Assembly: GCA_009602725.1 (NCBI GenBank)
Contig: WELB01000094.1
Location: forward strand, 537,467 to 566,364
Length of the DNA: 28,898 nt
Source of the DNA: Spirogloea muscicola
Lineage: Eukaryota; Streptophyta; Zygnematophyceae; Spirogloeales; Spirogloeaceae
Direction: 5' to 3'
The notes beneath the pieces were generated by a model, which saw only the letters and a list, made by a program, of their open reading frames with translations, had not been told where the DNA came from and did not search any database. The first letter of the stretch is position 1. Each line of letters opens with the position of its first letter. Made by a program: the position numbers and the translations under genes. Below are positions 18,978 to 28,853 of the stretch, in pieces.

Positions 18978-19240
18978 GCGCTTCCCCTGGCCCCCTTCTC
19001 GTACTCTGTTCATTCTTTTTCGGGCTGGTTGTTCCAGCCCCTATTCTCAATGGGCGAGCACTTTCTTCTTTCACAGCGCTTTTTGGGCTGGCTTGTCCAG
19101 CCCCTATCCTCAATGGGCGAGCCCTTTCTTCTTTCTGCTTTGCCCTGGCCCCCTTCTCGTACTCTGTTTGTTCTTTCCTGGCCTGGCTTTTCCAGCCCCT
19201 ATCCTCAACTGGGCGGCGAGCACTTTTTTCCCGATCCCTC
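18978..19240 (+). repeat. Tandem array of three hairpin modules
   Basis: Hairpin cores lie at 19022-19040 (loop TTGTT), 19085-19103 (loop CTTGT) and 19180-19198 (loop CTTTT, one stem mismatch). Each is followed by CTAT(T/C)CTCAA and GGGCGAGC or a variant. The first and third carry the full CTGGCCCCCTTCTCGTACTC leader; the second is shorter. Confidence 0.85.
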
Positions 19241-19890
19241 TCTCCAGGGCGTGCGTCAGTGTGTATTCGGCGAGCGAGGGGCCGAGTCCAGGGAGCTGGC
19301 CGCTCATGTTCTGCGCTGCGCCCACGGCGGCGAGCGGACAGCGGCCCACGACCGCGACCGCGATGCGATGCATGGTATCCTGGTGGAGGCTGGCTTCTCG
19401 GTGGCAGCGGAGCACTCCGGCGTCATGCCGCTCCAGGAAAGGGCCAACGGTCTCCACGCCCGTCGCGTAGACCTGGTGGCCACCCCACAGGCCGGCGGGC
19501 CACGTCTTCTCCTGGACGTGGTGACCACCGACGCATACGACCGCTCACACCCAGCCCAATGTGCCACCAAGGTTGGGTATGCGGTCGCCTGCGCCGCCCG
19601 GGCTAAACAGCTCAAGTACGCCGACCATCCGCGGGAAGACGAGTTCTTCCTGTTGGCAATTGACACCCATGGGGCGCTGGGCGCTCGGTGGCTCGAGCTG
19701 CTCACCCAGCTCGCCCGCCACACTACCGCCCGTCGCTTCCATAAGGAGCCGGTGGACTTTCCTGCAGCCGGGTCGCTGGCGAACGTGTGTCGTATGCGCC
19801 TGGCCGTCTCGCCGCAGAGGTCTATGGCCCGGGCGCTGCACCTTCGTGCCGGCAGAGCCCTCGCTGCTCTGCCTCTGGCTCTGGCCAGAG
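19241..19890 (+). pseudogene. LINE family A ORF2, second copy, 5' truncated
   Basis: It begins at TCTCCAGGGCGTGCG, immediately after the hairpin array. It encodes the zinc-knuckle and endonuclease-like domain without interruption to PLALAR. By eye it is about 87 percent identical in protein to 18351-18883. It retains RRVDLVATP, LLLDVVTTDAYD, AARAKQLKYADHP, LAIDTHGALG, SLANVCRMRLAVS and HLRAGRALAALPLALAR. The frame then runs into the inserted hairpin module and stops at TAA 19893-19895. Confidence 0.8.
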
Positions 19891-19985
19891 AGTAAGTGCT
19901 CGCCCATTGAGAATAGGGGCTGGAAAAACCAGCCCGAAAAAGAATGAACAGAGTACGAGAAGGGGGCCAGGGGAAGCGCTAAAGG
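19891..19985 (-). repeat. Hairpin module inserted in LINE family A (reverse orientation, occupied site)
   Basis: The module reads, on the minus strand, AGCGCTTCCCC to GGGCGAGCACTTACT. The stem is 19917-19923 with 19929-19935 and loop AAAAA. It separates LALAR from GTHFQEP, which are contiguous (with substitutions) in the reverse copy near 17220. Border bases are ambiguous by one to three Gs and As. Confidence 0.8.
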
Positions 19986-20182
19986 GGACCCACTTCCAGG
20001 AGCCTAGCATCTCTGATCTGCGGCTGCTTAGCAAGGGGTCACTGAGTCATTCGTGGCTGCTTTGTTTCTTTGTATGCTTGTTTTTCTTAGCGCTTCCCCT
20101 GGCCCCCTTCTCGTATTCTGTTCATTCTTTTTTGGGCTGGCTTTTCCAGCCCCTATCCTCAATGGGCGAGCACTTTCTTCTG
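19986..20182 (+). pseudogene. LINE family A tail codons, 3' UTR and hairpin module
   Basis: The continuation of copy B after the insert encodes THFQEPSISDLRLLSK. One extra base shifts the last codons so the usual SRGY-stop is lost. The 3' UTR contains TTCTTAGCGCTTCCCC and a perfect hairpin at 20134-20152 (loop CTTTT), and ends CACTTTCTTCT at the junction with reverse-oriented LINE DNA. Confidence 0.75.
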
Positions 20183-20476
20183 CCGGCACGAAGGTGCAGC
20201 GCGCGGGCCACAGACCTCTGCAGCGAGACGGCCAGGCGCATACGGTACACTTGCGCCAGCGACCCGGCTGCAGGAAAGTCCACCGGCTCCCCATGCAAGC
20301 GGCGGACGATGGCGTGACGTGAGAGCTGGTTGAGCAGCTCGAGCCACCGAGCAGCCAGCCAGCCCGAAACGATTAACAAGGGCTGTGAGAGGCCAGCCCT
20401 AAGGAGTGGACAAGGTCTGAAGGAGCCGGATGGCGCAGAAAGCAAGGTACTAAGTGCTGATACGGCAGCAAGGGGA
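20183..20476 (-). pseudogene. LINE ORF2 C-terminal fragment in reverse, first of two direct copies
   Basis: The minus strand reads ARWLELLNQLSRHAIVRR, EPVDFPAAGSLAQVYRMRLA and ARALHLRAG. Upstream of ARWLELL it is interrupted by a hairpin variant (20379-20400, AGGGCTG...CAGCCCT). The unit repeats at 20685-20978, 502 bases away. Confidence 0.7.
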
Positions 20477-20684
20477 CGCCCAGCTCCCCATAGTTGTCAA
20501 TTGCCAACGGGAAAAACTCGTCTTCCTGCGGATGGTCGGCGTACTTGAGCTCTTTAGCCCGAGCGGCGCAGGCCAGAGCCAGAGGCTGCTGCCTCTGAGC
20601 CAGACGCAGCAGCGAGGGCTCTTCAATGGGCGAGCATTCCTCAATTGGCGAGCAGTTTCTTCATTGGGAGTGCCACTTCTCATT
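20477..20684 (-). pseudogene. LINE endonuclease-domain remnant in reverse plus hairpin relic
   Basis: The minus strand encodes ARAKELKYADHPQEDEFFPL and AIDNYGELG (about 20480-20575), the lysine-bearing half of the endonuclease-like domain. Toward 20620-20670 it carries degenerate GGGCGAGC boxes of the hairpin module on the plus strand (AATGGGCGAGC, then AATTGGCGAGC). Confidence 0.6.
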
Positions 20685-20978
20685 CCGGCACGCAGGTGCG
20701 GCGCACGGGCCAAGGACCTCTGCGGCGAGACGCCCAAGTGCATGCGGTACACCCGCGCTAGCGACCCGGCTGCATGCAAGTCCACCGGCTCCCCATGCAA
20801 GCGGCGGACGATGGCGTGACGTGAGAGCTGGTTGAGCAGCTCGAGCCACCGAGCAGCCAGCCAGCCCGAAAAGATTAACAAGGGCTGTGAGAGGCCAGCC
20901 CTAAGGAGTGGACAAGGTCTGAAGGAGCCGGATGGCGCAGAAAGCAAGGTACTAAGTGCTGATAAGGCAGCAAGGGGG
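20685..20978 (-). pseudogene. LINE ORF2 C-terminal fragment in reverse, second direct copy
   Basis: Same content as 20183-20476. The part containing the ARWLELL codons and the hairpin (20881-20902) is almost identical to the first copy, while the HLRAG end differs at many positions, so divergence is uneven along the repeat. Confidence 0.7.
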
Positions 20979-20981
20979 CTC

Positions 20982-21237
20982 TCAGTAACCTCTAGACAGG
21001 AGATGCAAATCGGAATAGCTAGCAGGCGGGTAGACGTCGCCCTGACGAAAGCGGGAGGCCGCAGCCAAAGCGCGGCCAGCGCGCAAGTGAACCGCGAAGG
21101 CAAGGGACCGCTGCAAGGCAATGGCCAAGCGCATCCAAAAGACTTGATCGAGGGACCCGGCAACTGTGAAGCCAGGCTGCTCGCTCTGCTGCCCGTGGCG
21201 ACGGGCCACTGCACGCCGCGCAAGGTGGTGAAGAAGG
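20982..21237 (-). pseudogene. LINE C-terminal fragment in reverse (third subfamily)
   Basis: The minus strand reads GFTVAGSLDQVFWMRLAIAL, HLRAGRALAAASRFRQGD and YPPASYSDLHLLSRGY-stop (stop 20982-20984). The tail is intact and shows the shared terminal signature. Confidence 0.7.
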
Positions 21238-22041
21238 TCAAGCTATCGCAGTGTGGCTTCAGCACCACTCGACCCTTCGGCCTTTGTCCTTCTTTGGACC
21301 TCGCCCTCTCTCTCTCTGGGCTTATTAGAGAGTTTGCTTCGTCTGGACCTTGCCTATCCATCTGTGGGCAAGTCAGCTGCATCGAAAGGGGGCGGGGGCT
21401 GTGAAATAAGAAGAAAGTGCTCGCCCATTGAGGATAGGGGCTCGAAAAGCCAGCCCCAAAAAAAATGGACTGAAAACGAGAAGGGGGCCAGGGGAAGCGC
21501 TGTGAAAAGCCAGCCTCAAAGGAATGGACAAGGTCCGAAGGGGCCACAAAAAGAAACAGCGCTTCCAAATTGACCGGTGGCCGTAAGAGGCCAGCGCAAA
21601 GGAATGGACAAGGTCTGAAGGAGCTGGCAGGGGCAGAAAGCCAGGTACCAAGTGCAGCGCTACAACACACACGAGCAAGTGCGACCAAGGATAGTCACCT
21701 AGTAACCTCTAGTTAGCAGCCGCAGATCAGAAAGACTAGCCGCAGAGTCCCCTCCAATGAATGGAACAGCTTTTTGAAAGTGAGGCGAAGTCTGTTAAGG
21801 GGCGAGGGTTGCGAAAGGCCAGCCCAGAAACACCGGACAAAGGGCCGAAAGGCGCTAAAACCACGCCGCTATGCATGTGGCTACATCGAATGGGAGCTCA
21901 ATAATATCTAGTTAGCAGCCCATTGAACAGCACTTGCCACCCTTCTGAGAGAGCAGCTTCTTCTTCTTCTTGCCCCTTTGATAGAGCTGCTCTTTTTCGG
22001 ACCATATTCAAGCCTTTATGGGCTGGCCTCTCATCCAGCCC
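21238..22041. repeat. LINE 3' UTR remnants with hairpin modules, mostly reverse orientation
   Basis: The best hairpins are at 21438-21457 (reverse, one mismatch, followed by GAAAACGAGAAGGGGGCCAG) and 22020-22041 (plus, GGGCTGG...CCAGCCC with an eight-base loop). Weaker relics occur near 21500, 21580 and 21805. The word TTAGCAGCCGCAGATCAGA (about 21714) is the reverse of the LINE tail codons. No gene is visible. Confidence 0.6.
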
Positions 22042-22474
22042 CAGGGTAGCTAGATGCCTTCAACCCGTCGATCACTCTTGTAGGAGTGAGAATTACGACA
22101 TAGGTAGGGAGACACTGCCGATGCAGCATCAATGCCTGCATGTATTGCAACTTGGCGCTTTGGCAGCCGTCGGCACCTCTTTCCTAATCAGCAGTCACCT
22201 TGACTCCGATCAAGCACAACGCAAATCTTGGCAGCGAATCCATGGCCTTCCTGTTGCACGAGCAGGAGTGAGGAACACAGATCATGAATAAAAAATCCTT
22301 TGACACGAAAGGTCGAGAGGTAGCTCTGACGGCCACAGTTCGCCACAGCCTGGCGCTGTGGGGTTTAGGAGGATTCACCATTGATGATCTGCACAGAGCT
22401 AAATTATAAGAGCATGGCGAGGATGGCAGAGAGTTGTTGGAGTAGAGGGTTGTGAATGGTCAGTCTCAGCGTGG
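22042..22474. other. 3' flank of the histidine kinase gene
   Basis: These 433 bases precede the minus-strand stop at 22475 and presumably include the 3' UTR. I see no further gene or repeat. Confidence 0.5.
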
Positions 22475-25400
22475 TCAATTCTCGAGGTCAGTCGAGGATG
22501 GTGATAGTCGACCATCTCGGAGTTCGGTAAAGAACGGCTCTAAAACCTGACAAAGCTGCTCCTCCTCGATGGGCTTTGTCAAGTAGCCATCCATGCCCGC
22601 TTGAATTGACTTCTCCTTTGTGCCTACCACTATGTCAGCTGTGAGTGCAAAAATAGGTAGCCTGCTTGGGCTCAGGTCCTCAGGCGCGGGTGCTTCTGCT
22701 TCCAGGCGTCTGATCTGTCTGGTGGCCTCGAAACCATCCATCTCCGGCATCTGCACATCTCATGCACACACTTAAAGCTCCAAGCAAGCAGGTGCTTGTC
22801 TCACTACAAAGATTTCCTGCATCCATGTGTACTGCTGGCATGCCACGAGCAACTGAAGCTAGGTGTACTTGAAGAATGTCCTGACCTGGAGATCCATGAG
22901 CACGCAATCAAAGCCACGGTTCGCCGCCACAGCAGCCACAGCCTGGGGCCCTCCAATGACGCACTCCACCTTCACGCCGTACCTTTGCAGCATCTTCTGA
23001 ATGACCTTCCGATTGACCATGTTGTCATCCACCTGGCCATCACAAAGACACCCAGCAGCAAGGCACGTCAACGGGGTGATAAAAGCAGCCTGTGTCATCT
23101 GCTGCTTTACCTCCAACACACACGCAAAGTCAGCCCACAGGATGAGCAATTTGGAGCAATCCACGAAGCCAATCTTTCTTGACGAGCACTCCATAATTAC
23201 AGATATGCCACAAGATAACCTCACCACCAAGAAATGCTTGCCGCTGAGGAGGTCTGTGAGCAGCGTCGAACAGGCACTTTTCTGTGGAGAGAGGCCGGGC
23301 CGTGATCTCATGGGTGGCTGCAAAGGCCTCCCTGTTGTACCAACCTCCGCAGCTGGAACGGCCTGTCCATCAGCCGGCAGTACGCAAGGTGCATTCGTCC
23401 TGCTCATGGGGTTCAGAGGGCTCATGGTTACGCCGTTCGGTGCTGTCTTGCTGACCTGGTCAGCGCCATGGTCTTTTCCAAGCGCCTGTGCCAAGCACCC
23501 GGCCAGCGCCGTCCTTCTAAGCGGCTTCAGTAGCGTGGCGTCGTAGCCTGCTAGCCGGGCAAGCTCCTCCAACCTCGGCTCAGACACGAGCAGGACAGCC
23601 TTGCAGCCCTTGACAAGACGGGTGAGCTCCTCTGCCTTCGAGCGACTGAATGCGACATCCGTGCCTTGATGCAGCGGGGACAGGGCTTCTGCCAGGAGGG
23701 TGTCTCTCCAGTGGCGAACCGCGCCGCCTTCTGCTTCTGCTTCGCCATGTGACGGCGAGCCCCTCCTTTGCATCTCAGCCTCCATACAGATCACCGGCGC
23801 ACATGCCTCCCAGTCATCGTCCGCCAAGCTACCCACTGCTCCGGGCGGTGGCTTCCACATGGACGCGTACATCCGAGCCCGATCCAGGGCTGCACGCAGC
23901 TCCTGCGGCTGAGCAAGGCCGATGACCTCGAGACCAAGCCTCCTGAGGTAGCCCTCCGTCACTGCCCGTCTCACGCTCCGGTCATCGATGAGCACAGCCA
24001 CCCTGCCCTCAAAGTCGCTCAGGTGCATCTGGCGGGGCAGGCGCTGGGCTGGCGAGGGTACGGGGAAGCTTGGGGAGGCGTCGAATGGCAGGGTCAGGTC
24101 AAAGTAGAACGTGGTCCCAATGCCTGGGAGGCTGTGGAAGGCCATGCGGCCTCGCATGAGGCCCACCAAGCGCTGGGAGATGGAGAGGCCAATGCTGCAA
24201 GAGGACAGGTCCGGCTCAGAACACGGATGAGCACTCGAAGACAGCAATGTGCACGACATGAGGAGCTTCTAAGCAGCACATGCTGACGCTGCTCGCATGG
24301 CCCCTGCCGTTTGGTTAGCTTAAGACAGGCACGGCGCTCAAGCATCTAGATGAATCTGCTGACCCTGTGCCGCCGTAAGTCCGTGTCGTGCTGGCGTCGG
24401 CCTGCACGAATGGCCTGAAGATGGCTCCCTGAGCCTCCAGGGGAATGCCGGCGCCAGTGTCCTGCCAGAATCAGGCAGACTCAGTAATGCAGGCCAACAG
24501 GTCTTGCCATATGTCTGTGAAGGTCAGGTGCAATGGTGAAGGAGCACATACTGCTGTGTGCAGGAATGAAAGTCTGCAGTGCCAGGAGCCTCACCTCCAC
24601 AGAGACCACCAAGCGGACGGTGCGGCTGCGTGAGCCCAGGTATCCGGGCCCGCCGTCGATCTGCTGCACATAGCTCCAGCTGTTGCAGCTCTCTACAGCC
24701 CTCTCCCCGCTGAGAGTGAGGTTGGCATACTGCAGCATGCCATGATCAGCAGCCTCCTTCTTCTGCATCTCTGCCAGCGTGGAGACCTGCTGCTGAGTCA
24801 TGGAGTTGAAGGCCACAAGCGTCTGCGCCTCCTCTGCTGGCCAGCTGTGACCCTCGCTGATAGCCTCCAGCCTCGATGCCTGCGCCTGGGGCAGCGGGCC
24901 GCTGCCATCGGCCCTCATCTCCAGCATCTTCGTAGCTGCACTCCGCCACCTCTCAACCTTCACCTGGATTGCCTGATACTGGCTCCCGCTGCCAGCCACC
25001 TTGTTGTCGTCCACAAAGATGTCTTCTAATGGATCAGCTGTCCTGATGCAGATGAAGATATGGCCTTTGTCCGTGAACTTGCAAGAGTTGCCCAGGAGAT
25101 TGATCAGAACCTGCAAAATGCCAGCCAGGGAGAACGATTGCTGCCTGAGGACAGTATCACATGATTATCAGGACACGCAGCAGTCACGCTCCCGCGAGAA
25201 CTTGCCACACTGCCAGCTCGCAGCGTAGATGACACATTGAGGGGAAAGATTGATTGACCGGTACTCCTGGGCACAGGGCTGGATTACTGGGCCCAAGGGC
25301 TGAGTCGCTCGGCCCAAGGAAGGTATTGCAATCGCACCTGTCGGAAGCGTAGAGGGTCACCAATAACGGCGGCTGGCACTTGATCATGCACATATGCAGC

Positions 25401-28400
25401 AACCTCCACCGCTGGTTTTTCCCTTATCCTGGAAAGGGCAGAGCGGATTAGTAAAGGACTTCTTGTATAACGTGACATACTCCAGCGATTGGGAGGCTGC
25501 CGAGCTTGAATGCATGTAGTCTCTATGTCATGAAAAACACATACCTCTCTACAAACATGGAGAGTATATCATCAACTTCAGCTCGCAGATCAAACTTTAT
25601 CTCCTCCAGGTCCATCTTGCCAGCCTGCATTTGGAACATTAGGAAAGTGTCAAAGACCTAGTAAATGCAGAATGTACAAGCCCTGGCACAACAAGTAAGC
25701 TAGACTAGAGCATGGATACTTAAGAGGGGGGCTGTCAAGGCCACCTCAATCTTGGACAAATCGAGGACGTCATTGATGAGAGCACACAGGGCTCTGCCAC
25801 TGGTCCGAGCTGTCTCAACATAGTCGAGCTGCGTACTATCCAGGGGGGTGGAGAGCAGCAGGTTCAGCATGCCTGCCAACAATGCCGACCAAAAGTCAGG
25901 GCTGCCTTTCAAGTGTGCTTGCAGATATCCAGCTGCATGTCCAGCTCACATAGACGACAGTGGCAAGAGATGGCGACAAGGATGTCTTGGCAGCTCAGCA
26001 GACAAGCCAAGCATCAGCTTGAGCTTTAGGAACATACCAATGACTCCATTCATGGGAGTTCGGATTTCATGCGACATTGTCGCCAGAAATGTCCCCTTGG
26101 CTTTGCTGGCTGTCTCAGCAGCATTCTTGGCTTTCTTTGCCTGGTCTCTCAGAGCCTTCATTCGCCGATATTCTCTCTCAATTTTCACCATGCGCTGTTG
26201 CACACATGGAAACCCTATCAGTATGGCGCAACTTGCAAGCTGCATGCATGTAATCCTAGAATGTCTTCCTAGTCAGCAAGTAGGACTTCATAGTCCAGCT
26301 ACAAGGAATGCTGAAGGCTGACCTGGCAACCAGCCACAGCAATGTAGGAGAGCAGCACGAGGATAGCCAGCGCAGCAAGTGCCCATGCCAGTGCCTGAAC
26401 TGGAAATATGTACGCGTCATTGTACCTGCCAAATATTTCCAAACGATTGATTGTCCAGGCTTCACATACCTGAAACCACTAATTTGAGGAGATGCAATAT
26501 TCTTGCACTGCCCACAGAACTGCCAGCTCAGTAGGCGAGGATGCTGCTGGCAGCCATACCTGCACCGCATCTCATACTGTCTGCTGACATCGCCCAAGGT
26601 TGTGGCGCTGGTGGTAGCATATTTGTCAGTGCCGTTCAGGTCCAAGCTTCGAGCGATTGGCTCGTACAAAAGTTGCGGGTGTGATTGGTTGGTTACATCG
26701 TAGATGCGAGAGAACATGGCAGGTTGGCTCTTGCCAAGGTCCTGCATAGGTGAGGCATGGCATGCTGTGAGAGAGCTCGCTGGATTGCCAAGTGCTGGCA
26801 ACTGAACCTCTAAAAAAATATCCGACAAGGGGGGAGGTTGCATAGCAGCTGCTTGACATGAGACCCTAATGGTGGCCCACCTTGAGCACAATTTCCCACA
26901 GCAAGCCAAAGTAAAGGCCAGAAAGGAGAAATCCTTCAGTGGCCTTCACGTAATCCGCCTCCGTGGGCTGTGGCGGTAAGTCGGACTTGTACACTGGAAA
27001 CACCTGAATGAGTCCCTTGAGACTGCCGACGCCACTGATGTCCAGAGGTGGCGTCAGGCTGAGCCCATTGCCCCTCAAGGCCCGCTGCGCGGCTTCTTCA
27101 ATGCGCGAGTCTGCAGCACAATAAGGTAGCTCATTAGGGCAACCAACCACATCATGCAGCTCCAAGTACACCCACCTCGCTCGAGAAACTCTGGGCCCCA
27201 GCACATTCTCAAGTAATTGCATGCTGAGAAGCCCTGAATCAATGAGCCACTGCATGAAGCATTGCAGCAGATTGCCAACCTGAGTAGATGTCAACAGCCA
27301 GCGAATCCATGCCTGACCGTGGGCGCTGCACCAGTACAAGGGGTGCGTACTCTGGTCTCCTATAATTTGCGCAGCAATATTGCCGCCGAGAGAGAGCCGA
27401 GCAATTGCCGTAGAATTCTCTGATGGCAAGCAAAGGTTTCAGCGTCATGGCATCAAAGGCAACTGGTCAAAGTCTAGTGATGTACTCGCTGACCAGCCTA
27501 ACCTAGAGATTGCAATCTGGAAAATTGTCCCGGTCATTGGTGGCATCCTTTGGCCCAAGATGCAGCAACAGAAGGCTCGGCGGCCTTCAACAGGGGTGTG
27601 ACAGAAGGAACGAGCGGGCCTGACATGGCATGGTGGCTCACTTGATACAGCCCCAGCCCTGCTCGCGCAAGTACTGCGGCTTCTCGGCGGCAGACACGCG
27701 CAGGGCAAAGCCCAGGCCGTTGATGAGGGACCGTGAGTAGTTCGTGGCATCCGCATACCCTTCGAATGTTGCCTGCAGCACCCGCAATGGTCAGCCTTCG
27801 CCTGCAGGTGAGCGCCCCAGCCTGGCTGGCCAGCCATCTGCCTAGCTAGCGGGCCAAAGCCCCCTGCAGGCACTTCTGCACTGGCCGGAAGGGCAGCCTG
27901 TGAAGGAGATTGACAGTTCTTGCATCTGGTAGACCAGGTTCCCAGTTGCATGCCAGCTAGTCGTCAGGCGGCTGAAGCTCGAGCAATCTAACACTCTAAG
28001 TAGCAAATGACCCTCAGGCTGGACAGGTGGCCGTGAGGTGGTGGAGAGCAGAAAGGGGCCAATGCAGCCCGCCAAGTCCGAGCTGATCCTGTCCAAGCTC
28101 TATCTGCCAAGAGAACCGGTCTGCCGAATGGTTCAGCCCAAAAGTGGGCAGCCTGCCGTCGGCGAGGTCGCTGCCGAGGGCGGCAGAGACGGCGGCGGCG
28201 GCGCACCTGGTCGAGCGTGCCGGCGGGCTTGTTGAAGTAGAAGGTGCTGATGAGCGTGGTGAAGACGGTCACGTGGTTGGAGCTGTCCCGGAAGCGCTCC
28301 GTCAGCAGACGCGCCCACGAGCTGCACTGCTCCTCGATGACCGCCTGCGTGCCCGGGAGGAAGGGGCGTTGATGGGGGCACAAGAGAGGGACAAGGCCAG

Positions 28401-28853
28401 CGAGAGGCACTCTCGGCGCGAGGTTTTGCATGAGGGCGATGGCGAAGGCGGGAGCGAGGCCTCGACGGAGCCTTGGCGAGAGCCTCGCGCGCCCCGAGGG
28501 CGCCGAGGGCCCGCTTCGTATCGGCGACAGCGCCAATACGAAGCGCCAGGCTAGGGCGGGGCAGCGCCCCGACGACCGTTGGGTCTGGGCGGCGCGGCGG
28601 CGTGCAGCACCTGGCGGTGGTCCTGGAAGCGGAAGTAGATGGTGAGGAAGATGGCGGCGGTGATGCCGAGCGCCAGCAGCAGCCAGGCGGCGGCGACCGC
28701 GGCGCGCCCGGCGCGGCCGATGCGCACGTAGGGCCCCATGACGCAGCACTGCACCGCCTCCCACGTCGCGCGCTCGCACTTGGACCCCAGCACCTCCTCC
28801 GTCTCCTCCGGCTCGCTGCTGTCGGCCGCCGCCGACGCGCCATCGCCGCGCAT
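22475..28853 (-). CDS. Cytokinin receptor: CHASE-domain hybrid histidine kinase (CRE1/AHK type), complete
   Basis: This receptor binds cytokinin through its CHASE domain (luminal or extracellular) and starts a His-Asp phosphorelay to HPt proteins. Sixteen exons: 28611-28853, 28207-28344, 27642-27772, 27280-27359, 26881-27110, 26560-26741, 26323-26425, 26038-26194, 25745-25872, 25545-25624, 25338-25428, 24595-25110, 24364-24461, 23225-24194, 22886-23032, 22475-22750; total 1189 codons. The N-terminus has a membrane segment at 51-74. The CHASE domain spans about 85-300 ([38 protein letters not shown]), with D194 and T217 at positions conserved in ligand pockets. Membrane segment 2 is 345-366. 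Then come His[15 protein letters not shown] with phospho-His 411, N box [10 protein letters not shown] (525-534), DTGAGIP (694-700), TYGGTGIGLSIS, a degenerate pseudo-receiver (about 788-960) and a receiver with DD 1051-1052, phospho-Asp 1096 (VLMDLQMPEMDG) and Lys 1157. All catalytic residues are intact. Start is ATG 28851-28853. Confidence 0.95.
28513..28544. repeat. Hairpin-forming inverted repeat in intron 1 of the cytokinin receptor
   Basis: Arms GCTTCGTATCGGCG (28513-28526) and CGCCAATACGAAGC (28531-28544) pair over 13 of 14 positions around loop ACAG. It is unrelated in sequence to the GGGCTGG module. Function unknown. Confidence 0.75.

Noticed and set aside
18978-19240. CRISPR-like array
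   Set aside because: Only three imperfect units of unequal length with homologous rather than unique spacers, in a eukaryotic LINE 3' region.
22475-24259. Bacterial two-component system or contamination
   Set aside because: The receiver and kinase parts are spread over many GT..AG-bounded exons with consistent phases and have a plant CHASE N-terminus.
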